Position numbers and translations under genes: made by a program
Source of the DNA: an uncultured Alphaproteobacteria bacterium
Lineage (GTDB): Bacteria; Pseudomonadota; Alphaproteobacteria; RF32; CAG-239
Reading direction: 5' to 3'
Assembly (NCBI GenBank): GCA_934271715.1
Contig: CAKQRZ010000008.1
Span: 1-64,000 of the forward strand
DNA: 64,000 nt
Shown: in pieces, positions 1 through 7,242 of the stretch
How positions within the stretch are numbered: position 1 is the first letter of the stretch
Layout of the letters: the number at the start of each line of letters is the position of its first letter
The notes under the pieces: generated by a model
Told to the model about the DNA's origin: nothing
The model's input: only the letters and a program-made list of their open reading frames with translations
The model's database searches: none

Positions 1-70
1 AACGGTCGTTTTTTTTACACACTTTCGACCACAATAACGCTTTGATTTTAGTATATTTTATAAAATCTTC

Positions 71-99
71 TTTACATTTCCGCATTATTCCGATAAAAT
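71..99 (+). promoter_or_regulatory. Putative sigma-70 promoter of the pilin-like gene leader
   Basis: TTTACA (71-76) and TAAAAT (94-99) are 17 nt apart. This would start a transcript near 106, giving a leader of about 230 nt before the ATG at 334. The second leader copy (minus strand, near 33090) begins with the same TTTACATTT block. Predicted from sequence only. Confidence 0.5.
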
Positions 100-105
100 A
101 AATAT

Positions 106-303
106 CGGGTAGGCAATAGCTTATCCAGGGCGTAGTAACCCTTTACTTAGATAGTCGTTATGCATAAACGACTTAAATTTGTTATGCCGATTTCCGTTGG
201 ACGGATGTCGGCTGAATAAGGCTATTTGGCTGAATAAGCCGAGCCGTTTATCTAAGTACGGTTTACTAACATCCGCCCGCCATTTTGGTGGGTTTTGTTT
301 TTT
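106..303 (+). ncRNA. Structured leader RNA with terminator, copy 1
   Basis: This non-coding leader lies between a promoter and a pilin-like gene. Visible helices are AGTCGTT/AACGACT (153-159 with 167-173), a hairpin at 186-212 (GCCGA...TCGGC enclosing TTCCG/CGGA), nested GGCT/AGCC pairs at about 218-244, and a terminator with CCCGCC (276-281), GGTGGG (287-292) and a T-rich run to 303. CGGATGT (202-208) is perfectly complementary to ACATCCG (269-275), just before the terminator, so a long-range alternative helix is possible. A second copy with the same elements precedes another pilin-like gene at 32826 (minus). It could be an attenuator, an orphan riboswitch-like element or a stand-alone sRNA. 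I recognise no known class. Confidence 0.55.
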
Positions 304-333
304 ATCTGGCAAAATTAAACGGAGATTAGAAAT

Positions 334-981
334 ATGTATAAGAATTTTGAACAAGGCCGTTCCATGATTGAAATGCTCGGAGTTCTCGCTATAATTGGGG
401 TGCTGAGTGTCGGAGGAATTGCCGGATATTCTAAGGCGATGGAAAAGTGGAAAACCAACCGCGCCATAGAAGATTACAGTTTGCTGATACATGGTCTTTT
501 AGAGCATATTGACGACATACATAAACTGCCGCAGCCTGCCCCTGTTGGACTTACAGAAATAGCAAACTCGCTTAATTTGATTCCCAATACTTGGGAAATC
601 TTGAATGAAGCATATCTGCATGATGCTTACGGCAATACTATCAGTTTGAGCGTACATCGCCAAGAAAGAGATATGCCGGCCAGAATTTCTATTGACTTAC
701 AGCTTGGCGGCATTCAAACCGCTGACAACGGCTCCTATTCTCCGGCATTTTCCGTACGCCTGTGCCGCTCTCTGTTTACAGATTTGATTATGCCGATAAA
801 TTCTTCAATTTGGGCAACTGCGGTTAATCAAAAGAAAAGCGGGTGGATAAATTATTACAGCAATAGCTGGTGCGGCGGCAATAATAAATGTTTAGGAGAC
901 TTGACTATCACGCAAATAGATGATTTATGCCGTTCTTGCGACGGAAGCAAAGAGGCTTGCAGCGTAAATATAAGTTTTTAA
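334..981 (+). CDS. Type IV pilin-like protein (class with C-terminal cysteines)
   Basis: This 215-residue protein has a prepilin signature. A very short leader MYKNFEQG precedes RSMIEMLGVLAIIGVLSVGG, with Gly before the cleavage point and Glu at mature position 5, and a hydrophobic helix follows. Prepilin peptidase would therefore process it and it would join a pilus or pseudopilus in the inner membrane. The globular part ends in a cysteine-rich tail (YYSNSWCGGNNKCLGDL..., then LCRSC and ACSVNISF). That tail is shared by the genes ending at 2221, 32091 and 45847 and by the minus-strand gene at 32173. GGAG at 321-324 supports the ATG at 334. Family membership is clear; the actual pilus role is unknown. 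Expression is probably controlled by the structured leader upstream. Confidence 0.8.
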   Translation: MYKNFEQGRSMIEMLGVLAIIGVLSVGGIAGYSKAMEKWKTNRAIEDYSLLIHGLLEHIDDIHKLPQPAPVGLTEIANSLNLIPNTWEILNEAYLHDAYGNTISLSVHRQERDMPARISIDLQLGGIQTADNGSYSPAFSVRLCRSLFTDLIMPINSSIWATAVNQKKSGWINYYSNSWCGGNNKCLGDLTITQIDDLCRSCDGSKEACSVNISF

Positions 982-1002
982 AATTGCCATAGCATTCTGC
1001 TA

Positions 1003-1032
1003 TTGACTTAAGGAGCAAGGCTGGTGTAGAAT
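1003..1032 (+). promoter_or_regulatory. Conserved promoter of phase-variable pilin locus, copy 1
   Basis: TTGACT (1003-1008) and TAGAAT (1027-1032) are separated by 18 nt. The same two boxes with the same spacing occur at 30772-30801 and 44898-44927, each time 36-42 nt before an AAGAGGA ribosome-binding site and an ATGAAAAATAAG start. Confidence 0.65.
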
Positions 1033-1068
1033 AAAAATGTAAAATAACTAATTTAAGAGGAAAGAAAG

Positions 1069-1119
1069 ATGAAAAATAAGCTAAGCAAAGGTCTCTCTCT
1101 CTCTCTCTGCAAATCCTGA
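1069..1119 (+). CDS. Leader ORF cut short by the TC tract, copy 1
   Basis: An ATG at 1069 follows AAGAGGAAAGAAAG, a strong ribosome-binding site. With the 17-nt tract present here the frame gives only MKNKLSKGLSLSLCKS and stops at 1117-1119. With a tract of 13 or 19 nt the frame would instead continue without a stop into the pilin-like ORF ending at 2221, giving about 382-384 residues. I read this as the OFF state of a slipped-strand switch. It could also be a functional short upstream ORF. Confidence 0.5.
   Translation: MKNKLSKGLSLSLCKS
1092..1108 (+). repeat. (TC)8T dinucleotide tract, candidate phase-variation switch
   Basis: The 17-nt TC tract lies eight codons into a translated leader. 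The two related loci carry 15-nt tracts, so the tract length differs between paralogues. A tract length of 13 or 19 nt restores the frame to the downstream pilin-like domain. Confidence 0.7.
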
Positions 1120-1260
1120 ACATCTGATTAAAGGCATATTTTTCGCCGTTCAGCACGTTTTTGCAGGGTTTGGCAGAAAAAATGACACTTTCAGAAATAA
1201 CGCATTAAGAACTAAACTAGCAGGCGGCGCGTTCACGCGCTTTTCCGCATCCACTTGCAG

Positions 1261-1420
1261 CGTCATTCTTCGCCGGTACTCCCTACTGGAAGTACCATGG
1301 CGGAGAATCCATAACGTCATTGCTAAAGCAATGTCAATATGCGTTGCCGTTGGCAACAAAGTCATGGATACTCGTCTGCCACAGCCAACAGGGTGTGGCG
1401 ACAAGTATGACGTTTCGGGT
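1261..1420 (+). repeat. Dispersed palindromic elements inside a pilin leader, copy 1
   Basis: Two adjacent repeat units are present. 1261-1339 contains a hairpin built from CGCCG/CGGCG-like and GTACT/AGTAC arms, then CATTGCT...AGCAATG. About 1355-1420 contains ATACT...AGTAT arms around a GC-rich stem. Closely similar blocks lie at 31146-31302 and 52470-52690. Here they are read in frame as part of the leader upstream of a pilin domain, as Rickettsia palindromic elements are read inside proteins. Confidence 0.65.
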
Positions 1421-2221
1421 TTGGGCTTAGGGCGCTTATTAAGTACCTTTTGCATGTTCTTTAAGTACCCCTCACCCGCAGGCATGCCTGCCCCCTCTCC
1501 CGCAGGGGGAGAGGGATTGCACCGCCCTTGGTGCCACAAGATACTAGGTACAGACTGTGCGTCACGACCTTGGATGACTGGTGGCAGAGGCGCAAATTCC
1601 TTTGGCCGTTCTATGATTGAAATGCTCGGCGTGCTAGCTATTATTGGAGTGCTGAGCGTCGGCGGGATTGCCGGTTACTCCAAAGCTATGGAGCAATTCA
1701 AAATCAATAAAGCAACTGAGGAATATGTACATTTAATGTACGGACTATTAGAATATTTACCGGATTTTCAAAAGAACAGCAAAAGCAGCGATGACGATAA
1801 CAACCGGCTTGTTGATTTTGTGATGGCTGCCCAGCTGGTGCCGCCGACTTGGACGCAGTTGAATAATCGTTCGCTTTTAGACGCCTATGGCAACAACCTG
1901 AATATTTTCTCACGCAATAATCGTTTAGTTGTAGATTTATTTTTGGGCGCACAAACAAACCCGGGCGGCAGCGGTTCATATTCTATCAATTTTCCGGCAA
2001 AATTGTGTGTGCAGTTATTTGAAAATTTAGCCATTCCCTTAAAAGAATCATTATACGAAGCTTATTATATCAATAATCCGGGGACTGCTTATGTTTTTTA
2101 CGGCGACAATTATTGCAGCAAAGGCCGTGATTGCCTTAATACTTTATCCTTAAGCCGTGTAAACGAACTCTGCAGCTATTGCCCGGCGGATAAGAATTGC
2201 GGCATAATTTTTGAGTTTTAA
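1331..2221 (+). CDS. Type IV pilin-like protein behind a TC tract (probably phase-variable, OFF)
   Basis: The open frame encodes 296 residues from the ATG at 1331, but no ribosome-binding site supports that ATG. The frame is also open upstream as far as the TC tract at 1092-1108, and the natural start is probably the ATG at 1069 when the tract length fits. Residues before the pilin motif come from palindromic repeats and low-complexity sequence. The conserved part begins at FGRSMIEMLGVLAIIGVLSV (about 1600) and continues with a pilin helix and a cysteine-rich C-terminus (YCSKGRDCLNTL, LCSYC, CGIIFEF). Prepilin peptidase would remove the whole leader, so leader inserts should be tolerated. The pilin domain is confident; the start and present expression are not. 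Confidence 0.7.
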   Translation: MSICVAVGNKVMDTRLPQPTGCGDKYDVSGLGLGRLLSTFCMFFKYPSPAGMPAPSPAGGEGLHRPWCHKILGTDCASRPWMTGGRGANSFGRSMIEMLGVLAIIGVLSVGGIAGYSKAMEQFKINKATEEYVHLMYGLLEYLPDFQKNSKSSDDDNNRLVDFVMAAQLVPPTWTQLNNRSLLDAYGNNLNIFSRNNRLVVDLFLGAQTNPGGSGSYSINFPAKLCVQLFENLAIPLKESLYEAYYINNPGTAYVFYGDNYCSKGRDCLNTLSLSRVNELCSYCPADKNCGIIFEF

Positions 2222-2258
2222 GAATAAAATCTTTATTGGAAAACAAAAATTCCTATTA

Positions 2259-2597
2259 AGGGATTGGCTGCGCTGTCGCTTCGCCGCTGCGTCCTCGTTC
2301 GGCTTCGCCGCTGCGTCCTCGTTCGGCTTCGCCTCACCGGCGTACTTCCGTCCGCCTCTCGTCATTGACGAACCCTCTTTTCGGGTTCGCATCCCTTACC
2401 CGCCAGAATAACAAAAAAGCCCGTCTAAAGACGAGCTTGAGAGGGATTGGCTGCGCTGTCGCTTCGCCGCTGCGTCCTCGCTCGGCTTCGCCTCACCGGC
2501 GTACTTCCGTCCGCCTCTCGTCCTTGACGAACCCTCTTTTCGGGTTCAAATCCCTTACCCGCTGAAATAACAAAAAAGCCCGTCTAAAGACGAGCTT
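2259..2597 (-). repeat. Tandem duplication of a GC-rich unit with terminator, downstream of tRNA-Ser
   Basis: Unit A (2259-2438) and unit B (2442-2597) are nearly identical. Unit A carries one extra 24-nt internal repeat of TTCGGCTTCGCCGCTGCG type. Each unit ends with the same terminator hairpin. On the minus strand the units lie 3' of tRNA-Ser, and each includes short tracts such as GGGATTTGAACCCG that resemble a T-arm. No gene is evident between 2222 and 2606; open frames here are repeat-derived. Confidence 0.7.
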
Positions 2598-2598
2598 T
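2572..2598 (-). terminator. Rho-independent terminator of tRNA-Ser
   Basis: On the minus strand GCTCGTC, loop TTTA, GACGGGC is followed by a T run. It lies about 10 nt after the tRNA CCA end. A second identical copy lies at 2412-2438. Confidence 0.7.
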
Positions 2599-2606
2599 TT
2601 CTTTAT

Positions 2607-2697
2607 TGGCGGATAGAGAGGGATTCGAACCCTCGATACCCTTTAGAGGTATACACGATTTCCAATCGTGCGCCTTAGGCCACTCGGCCATCTATCC
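2607..2697 (-). tRNA. tRNA-Ser (GGA anticodon)
   Basis: The minus strand folds as a class II tRNA with acceptor GGATAGA/TCTATCC, a D-arm and the anticodon stem CACGATT-GGA-AATCGTG. A long variable arm (GTATACCTCTAAAGGGTATC) and a T-arm GAGGGTTCGAATCCCTC follow. The anticodon GGA reads UCC/UCU serine codons. The 3' end includes an encoded GCCA. Length is about 91 nt, as expected for tRNA-Ser. Confidence 0.95.
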
Positions 2698-2701
2698 AAA
2701 A

Positions 2702-2728
2702 CAATCGGTATATTAACCGATTATTTTT
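2702..2728 (-). terminator. Terminator after the glycine-zipper lipoprotein gene
   Basis: On the minus strand AATCGGT, loop TAATAT, ACCGATT is followed by GTTTT. The reverse orientation also has a T run, so it may act in both directions. Confidence 0.5.
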
Positions 2729-2756
2729 GTTTCGCAACACTTTTTTGCAAAAATTA

Positions 2757-3209
2757 TCAGTAATATGGGATAATTCTTGACGGGTTGCCGTTAATCAGCA
2801 TACATCTTTGACCGGCGGCAATCAAATTATCTGTACCTTGTGTTACGCTGTAAGTCTGGCCGCTGTCAGTTCTAACCACATATTCATAGCCGCCCTGCGA
2901 CATAATTCCTTTTTCTGCCACATTGCCGACTAAAGCACCGGCTGCTGCACCGCCGATAGCCCCCAAAATGGAAGCGCTTTTGCCGTGACCGATAGTAGAA
3001 CCAGCCACACCGCCGGCAACGCCGCCCAAAACGGTTCCGGTTCCGCCGCTGCTGTTTACATTAACCGAACTAACGGATAAAACCGTGCAGGGAAAAGTGC
3101 TGCTGGCTTGTCCGACAGACGAATAGCTGTAGTCGTTGCTGCCGATGCTCGGCGCACAGGCCGCCATTGCCAACAAAGCCGGTAATAAAAATGATAATTT
3201 GTTTGTCAT
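2757..3209 (-). CDS. Outer-membrane lipoprotein with glycine-zipper domain (SlyB-like)
   Basis: This 150-residue protein starts with a lipoprotein signal peptide (MTNKLSFLLPALLAMAAC) whose lipobox ends at Cys17. Residues about 55-100 are rich in glycine and alanine in a glycine-zipper pattern (GGVAGGVAGSTIGHG, IGGAAAGALVGN), typical of 17-kDa antigen/SlyB-type envelope lipoproteins. A C-terminal domain with YEYVVRTDSGQTYSV follows. It would be lipidated and sorted to the outer membrane to contribute to envelope integrity. It is monocistronic, divergent from asnS and followed by its own terminator. The SlyB label is by architecture only. Confidence 0.75.
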   Translation of the reverse strand: MTNKLSFLLPALLAMAACAPSIGSNDYSYSSVGQASSTFPCTVLSVSSVNVNSSGGTGTVLGGVAGGVAGSTIGHGKSASILGAIGGAAAGALVGNVAEKGIMSQGGYEYVVRTDSGQTYSVTQGTDNLIAAGQRCMLINGNPSRIIPYY

Positions 3210-3269
3210 CTTGATTCTCCTAAATTAAACTTCCTACATAATTATCTATATGAAAACATTTGTCAAGAC

Positions 3270-3298
3270 TGGACAATTAAAGATGAATGTTATATAGT
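3270..3298 (+). promoter_or_regulatory. Putative asnS promoter
   Basis: TGGACA (3270-3275) and TATAGT (3293-3298) are separated by 17 nt and lie about 38 nt upstream of the asnS ATG. Confidence 0.45.
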
Positions 3299-3336
3299 GC
3301 AAAAGATTTTGTAAATTTATTTAATTAGAGGGTAAA

Positions 3337-4725
3337 ATGTTAAAAAGGACTAAAATCAAACAACTGCTCGCCTCTGAGACAACTCAAGATGAAGTTCTGC
3401 TCAAAGGCTGGGTTAAAACAAAACGCGATTCTAAAGATTTTTCTTTTGTAGAAGTTAATGACGGCTCTTGCCTGAAAAATATTCAGGTTATCGCCAATAA
3501 TACCCTTTCTAATTATAATGACGTTAAAAAACTGACCACCGGTTCATCGGTGGCAATTAAAGGTGCCTTGGTGGAATCCGCCGGCGGTAAGCAAAAATAT
3601 GAAGTGGTGGCCAAAGAAGTGACAATTTATAGTGTTGCTCCCGATGATTATCCTTTGCAAAAGAAAGGTATGACCGATGAATTTTTGCGCACGGTTGCCC
3701 ACTTGCGTCCGCGTACCAACAAATACGGCGCCGCTTTCCGTGTTCGCTCCCGCTTGTCATACGCCATTCACAACTTTTTCCAAAGCCGCGGTTTTGATTA
3801 TGTGCATACTCCGCTGATTACCGCTTCCGACTGCGAGGGCGCCGGCGAAATGTTCCAAGTAACAACTTTAGACCTGAAAAATCCGCCGAAACTGCCGAAC
3901 GGAGAAATTGACTACAGCAAAGATTTCTTTGGCAAAGAGGCTCGTTTGACGGTTTCCGGACAATTAAACGGCGAAATGTTTGCCTGCGCTTTGGGCGATA
4001 TTTATACTTTTGGTCCGACTTTCCGCGCCGAAAACTCCAACACGCAGCGCCACGCCGCCGAATTCTGGATGATTGAGCCGGAAATGGCTTTTGCCGATTT
4101 GGCCGATGATATGGATTTGGCTGAAGATATGGTGCGCTATTGCGTTAAAGATATTATGGAAAACTGCGCCGATGACTTGGATTTGTTTGAAAAATTTGTT
4201 GACCCGACTTTGAAATCTACGCTTTCAAACATTGTTGAAAACGGTTTCGCCCGCATTACATACTCTGAAGCGATAGAAATTATGAAAAAATCCGGCCGCA
4301 AATTTGAATATGAACCGGAATACGGTATTGATTTGCAGACCGAGCATGAAAGATTTTTGGCGGAAGAACACTTTAAGCGTCCGGTTATTGTGCGCGACTA
4401 CCCGAAAGAAATCAAAGCCTTTTATATGCGCTTAAACGACGACGGCAAAACTGTGGCCGCTATGGACGTTTTGGTTCCGAGAATCGGCGAGCTTATCGGC
4501 GGTTCGCAGCGTGAAGACAGATATGACATTTTAGTATCACGCATAAAAGAACTCGGCATGGATATTGAAAATTATTCATGGTATCTGGATTCGCGTAAAT
4601 ACGGAAGCGTACCGCACGCCGGATTTGGTTTGGGATTTGAGCGTATGATGATGCTGGTAACCGGTATCGCCAACATCCGCGACACCATTCCGTTCCCGCG
4701 TACTCCTAAATCAATCAGTTTCTAA
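3337..4725 (+). CDS. asnS: Asparaginyl-tRNA synthetase
   Basis: This 462-residue class II synthetase charges tRNA-Asn with asparagine in the cytosol. An N-terminal OB-fold (about residues 20-110, including LLKGWVKTKRDSKDFSFVEV) binds the anticodon. The catalytic domain has motif 2 (FRAENSNTQRHAAEFWMIEPE, with the class II Arg) and motif 3 near the end (GFGLGFERMMM, about 430-440). Length is normal for AsnRS. The start is supported by AGAGGG just before the ATG. A small secreted protein gene, rpoH and prmC follow at short spacing, suggesting one transcription unit. Confidence 0.96.
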   Translation: MLKRTKIKQLLASETTQDEVLLKGWVKTKRDSKDFSFVEVNDGSCLKNIQVIANNTLSNYNDVKKLTTGSSVAIKGALVESAGGKQKYEVVAKEVTIYSVAPDDYPLQKKGMTDEFLRTVAHLRPRTNKYGAAFRVRSRLSYAIHNFFQSRGFDYVHTPLITASDCEGAGEMFQVTTLDLKNPPKLPNGEIDYSKDFFGKEARLTVSGQLNGEMFACALGDIYTFGPTFRAENSNTQRHAAEFWMIEPEMAFADLADDMDLAEDMVRYCVKDIMENCADDLDLFEKFVDPTLKSTLSNIVENGFARITYSEAIEIMKKSGRKFEYEPEYGIDLQTEHERFLAEEHFKRPVIVRDYPKEIKAFYMRLNDDGKTVAAMDVLVPRIGELIGGSQREDRYDILVSRIKELGMDIENYSWYLDSRKYGSVPHAGFGLGFERMMMLVTGIANIRDTIPFPRTPKSISF

Positions 4726-4734
4726 GGAAAAAGC

Positions 4735-5376
4735 ATGAATAAAAAACTGTTTACTTTTCTGACTTTTGCTGCATTTTTGCTGGCTTTGCCGCTGCAGGCC
4801 GATGAAAACAGCCTGCACTATATAGAAAAAAACGGCATGAAAATTCCTCAGGCCGAGCTAAAGCCTGAAGACGATGCCTTTAATGCCGACACGGCAATCA
4901 AGCCGCTGAAAAAGCAACTGTCAGAAAGCGAACAGCAAACTGAAGACAGCTCCGATTTGGAATATATTGATGAATCGCAGGAGCTGCCGGATTTGCCTTG
5001 CGATTCGCCGAAGCTGAAACGTCAGGTAAAAGATTTTATTCTAAACAGCCTTAACCAAACTGATACCCATTCTGTAGCCGAAAAGCGCCGCCGGATTCTG
5101 ACTGTGCGCAATTTGTCGGATTTTACAGATATAACGGATGAAAAGCTGAGCGGCAGCAAATATTTTAATGCCGCCGCAGCCAGCGCCTATTTGCGGATTA
5201 ACCAAAAACGCACCATTAAGCATGTTTGCGAAAGTAAAAATGAAAACAGCAGCAAGCAGTTTCAAAATCTGCATATTCTGATATATCCGTACTTGAATTA
5301 TTATAAGATAGTTGTGGCTAATTTAGCCTATTCTACCGAAGCCATAGACAAAGCAACCTTTATTTATAACTGGTAA
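4735..5376 (+). CDS. Secreted or periplasmic protein of unknown function
   Basis: The protein is 213 residues long with a clear Sec signal peptide (MNKKLFTFLTFAAFLLALPLQADE, cleavage probably after LQA). The mature part is charged and rich in Glu, Ser and Lys, with a CDSPKLKRQV segment near residue 87 and a possible disulphide partner at HVCESKN (about 163). I recognise no family. It starts 9 nt after asnS with an AGGA ribosome-binding site and ends 4 nt before rpoH, so it is probably co-transcribed with both. Confidence 0.7.
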   Translation: MNKKLFTFLTFAAFLLALPLQADENSLHYIEKNGMKIPQAELKPEDDAFNADTAIKPLKKQLSESEQQTEDSSDLEYIDESQELPDLPCDSPKLKRQVKDFILNSLNQTDTHSVAEKRRRILTVRNLSDFTDITDEKLSGSKYFNAAAASAYLRINQKRTIKHVCESKNENSSKQFQNLHILIYPYLNYYKIVVANLAYSTEAIDKATFIYNW

Positions 5377-5380
5377 AAAA

Positions 5381-6292
5381 GTGAGCAATTCTGAGCATAA
5401 AGACATTGTTGTTTATGAACCGAAAACCAATCTTCCGGTATTATCGGAAGAGAACGGGCTGCACGCCTATTTAGAAACTATCCGCAAATTTCCGGTTTTG
5501 TCGGAAGAAGAAGAAAACCACCTGTTGCGGGAGTTTAAAGAAAACGGCGATTTAGCGGCCGCGCAAAAACTTATAACTTCACACCTGCGCTTAGCCGTAA
5601 AAATAGCCCTAACCTACCGCCGCTACGGGCTTCCGGCTGCTGATTTGATTTCTGAAGCCAACATCGGACTGATGCAGGCGGTTAAAAAATTTGATATCAA
5701 CAAAAATGTAAGGCTTTCCACCTACGCCATTTTATGGATTAAAGCGGCGCTGAATGACTTTGTTCTGCGTTCGTGGTCGTTGGTTAAAATCGGCACCGTG
5801 GCAGCACAGAAAAAGCTTTTTTATAACCTGGGGCGGATAAAAGCCCGCTTGGGGATATATGAAAATAAAGAGCTTGAACCGTCTGTGGTTAAGCAAATCG
5901 CCCAAGAATTAGTGGTAGATGAAAAAGACGTGATAGAGATGAATCAGCGCATTGGCGGCGACACCTCTTTAAACACGGCTGCGCACAACAATGAAGATGA
6001 ACAAGTAGAAAAAATAGACCTGCTGGCCGATAAGACTCAAAATATTGAGGGACGTCTGGAGCAAAAGCAAGAAGCGGAAGTCCGCCGTAAAATTCTTTTA
6101 AGCTGCTTGGCTAAGCTGAATGAACGCGAGCAGTATATTGTTAAAAACCGCATGCTTACGGATTCGCCGCAAACGCTGGAAGACATCGGCGCTAAATTTA
6201 ACATCAGCCGCGAACGGGTTCGGCAAATAGAAAAGAAAGCTTTTGAAAAACTTTCTTCCGAAGTAAAAGCGGCAATGTCGGCGGCGGCTTAA
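5381..6292 (+). CDS. rpoH: RNA polymerase sigma-32 (heat-shock) factor
   Basis: This 303-residue sigma factor directs RNA polymerase to heat-shock promoters. Region 2 is seen as LRLAVKIALTYRRYGLPAADLI (about residues 67-90) with the -10 recognition part TYAILWIKAALNDFVLRSW. The segment AAQKKLFYNLGRIK matches the RpoH box that separates sigma-32 from housekeeping sigma. Region 4 has the helix-turn-helix LEDIGAKFNISRERVRQIEKKA. The start is GTG at 5381, four nt after the upstream stop, with no convincing Shine-Dalgarno site, so translational coupling is likely. prmC begins one nt after its stop. Confidence 0.93.
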   Translation: MSNSEHKDIVVYEPKTNLPVLSEENGLHAYLETIRKFPVLSEEEENHLLREFKENGDLAAAQKLITSHLRLAVKIALTYRRYGLPAADLISEANIGLMQAVKKFDINKNVRLSTYAILWIKAALNDFVLRSWSLVKIGTVAAQKKLFYNLGRIKARLGIYENKELEPSVVKQIAQELVVDEKDVIEMNQRIGGDTSLNTAAHNNEDEQVEKIDLLADKTQNIEGRLEQKQEAEVRRKILLSCLAKLNEREQYIVKNRMLTDSPQTLEDIGAKFNISRERVRQIEKKAFEKLSSEVKAAMSAAA

Positions 6293-6293
6293 T

Positions 6294-7148
6294 ATGTCTT
6301 TTTTTCAGGAAATTGTTCAAAAATTAGCGGCGGCAAATATAGACAGCCCGCTGCTGGAAACCCGAGAAATTTTTGCCTTTGCACTGCATAAACGGCCGGC
6401 GGAAATATACAGCGGCTGCGAAGTCGGCGAGACTGAAAAACAGCAGATTCTTAAACTGGTTCAGCAGCGGCTGCGGCATTTTCCGCTGGATAAAATCATC
6501 GGTCGGAAAGGCTTTTATAAAAGCGAGTTTATCACTAATGAAAGCGTGCTTTCTCCGCGTCCCGATACGGAAATTTTGGTAGAAAAAGCCTTAGCTTTGC
6601 TGCCGCCAAGCAGCGATGCTGCAGTTTTGGATTTAGGAACCGGCAGCGGCTGCATTATAGAATCTATTTTACAGGAACGCCCGAACCTGACCGGCGCCGC
6701 TGCCGATATCTCTGAACAAGCTTTGCAGACCGCACGGCAAAATGCAGAAAATCTGGAAGTCAGCCAACGCCTTAGCTTCATCCGTGCCGACTGGTTTGAG
6801 AGCGATTTTTTGGCGCATTTTCCGCAAAAATTTGCAATGATTGTCACAAATCCGCCGTATATTCCGCAGGATGACATAAAAAATCTGGAGCCGGAAGTAA
6901 AAGACCACGACCCTTTGCTGGCTCTGAGCGGCGGCGCAAGCGGCTTTGACAGCTATCAGAAAATTGCGGAACTGGCGCCGTTTTTACTGCAGGACGACGG
7001 CTGGATTCTAATTGAAGCCGGAATCGGACAGGCTCACAAAATTGCCGATATATTCAGCGCCCGCAGCTTAGTCTTAAAAGAAATTGCCGCCGATTTAGCG
7101 GGTATTGAACGCTGTGTAATTTTGCAAAAAAAAGTTGCACAATTATAA
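6294..7148 (+). CDS. prmC: Peptide chain release factor N5-glutamine methyltransferase
   Basis: This 284-residue enzyme methylates the Gln of the GGQ motif in release factors 1 and 2 using S-adenosylmethionine. The SAM-binding motif is VLDLGTGSGCI (about residues 108-118). The catalytic NPPY motif is in IVTNPPYIPQ (about 185). The N-terminal helical domain and overall length match HemK/PrmC. The ATG follows the rpoH stop by one nt, pointing to an operon. A DUF4167 gene follows, a common alphaproteobacterial arrangement. Confidence 0.93.
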   Translation: MSFFQEIVQKLAAANIDSPLLETREIFAFALHKRPAEIYSGCEVGETEKQQILKLVQQRLRHFPLDKIIGRKGFYKSEFITNESVLSPRPDTEILVEKALALLPPSSDAAVLDLGTGSGCIIESILQERPNLTGAAADISEQALQTARQNAENLEVSQRLSFIRADWFESDFLAHFPQKFAMIVTNPPYIPQDDIKNLEPEVKDHDPLLALSGGASGFDSYQKIAELAPFLLQDDGWILIEAGIGQAHKIADIFSARSLVLKEIAADLAGIERCVILQKKVAQL

Positions 7149-7242
7149 AAAAATGGCTATATGAACAATTAAAGAGCATTTTCTGTTCGCTCTTGAATAT
7201 TTTAATAACGTTGCCTTTGAGGCATTTTTGAATGGTTTTTAT

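Noticed and set aside
121..492. 123-codon minus-strand ORF over the structured leader
   Set aside because: It is antisense to a conserved non-coding leader and to the pilin start; the frame has no ribosome-binding site and no recognisable protein.
1150..1539. 129-codon minus-strand ORF opposite the leader of pilin locus 1
   Set aside because: It consists of palindromic repeats read on the other strand; symmetric repeats leave both strands open.
1069..2221. Pilin locus 1 as a plain frameshifted pseudogene
   Set aside because: Three separate loci share the tract and the same frame rule, and all three pilin domains are intact, which favours switching over decay.
2211..2565. Two overlapping short ORFs after pilin gene 1
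   Set aside because: They fall in the tandem GC-rich repeat; the repeated peptide comes from the DNA repeat.
2259..2597. CRISPR-like array
   Set aside because: Only two long GC-rich units with no spacers of even size and no cas genes; a tandem duplication explains it.
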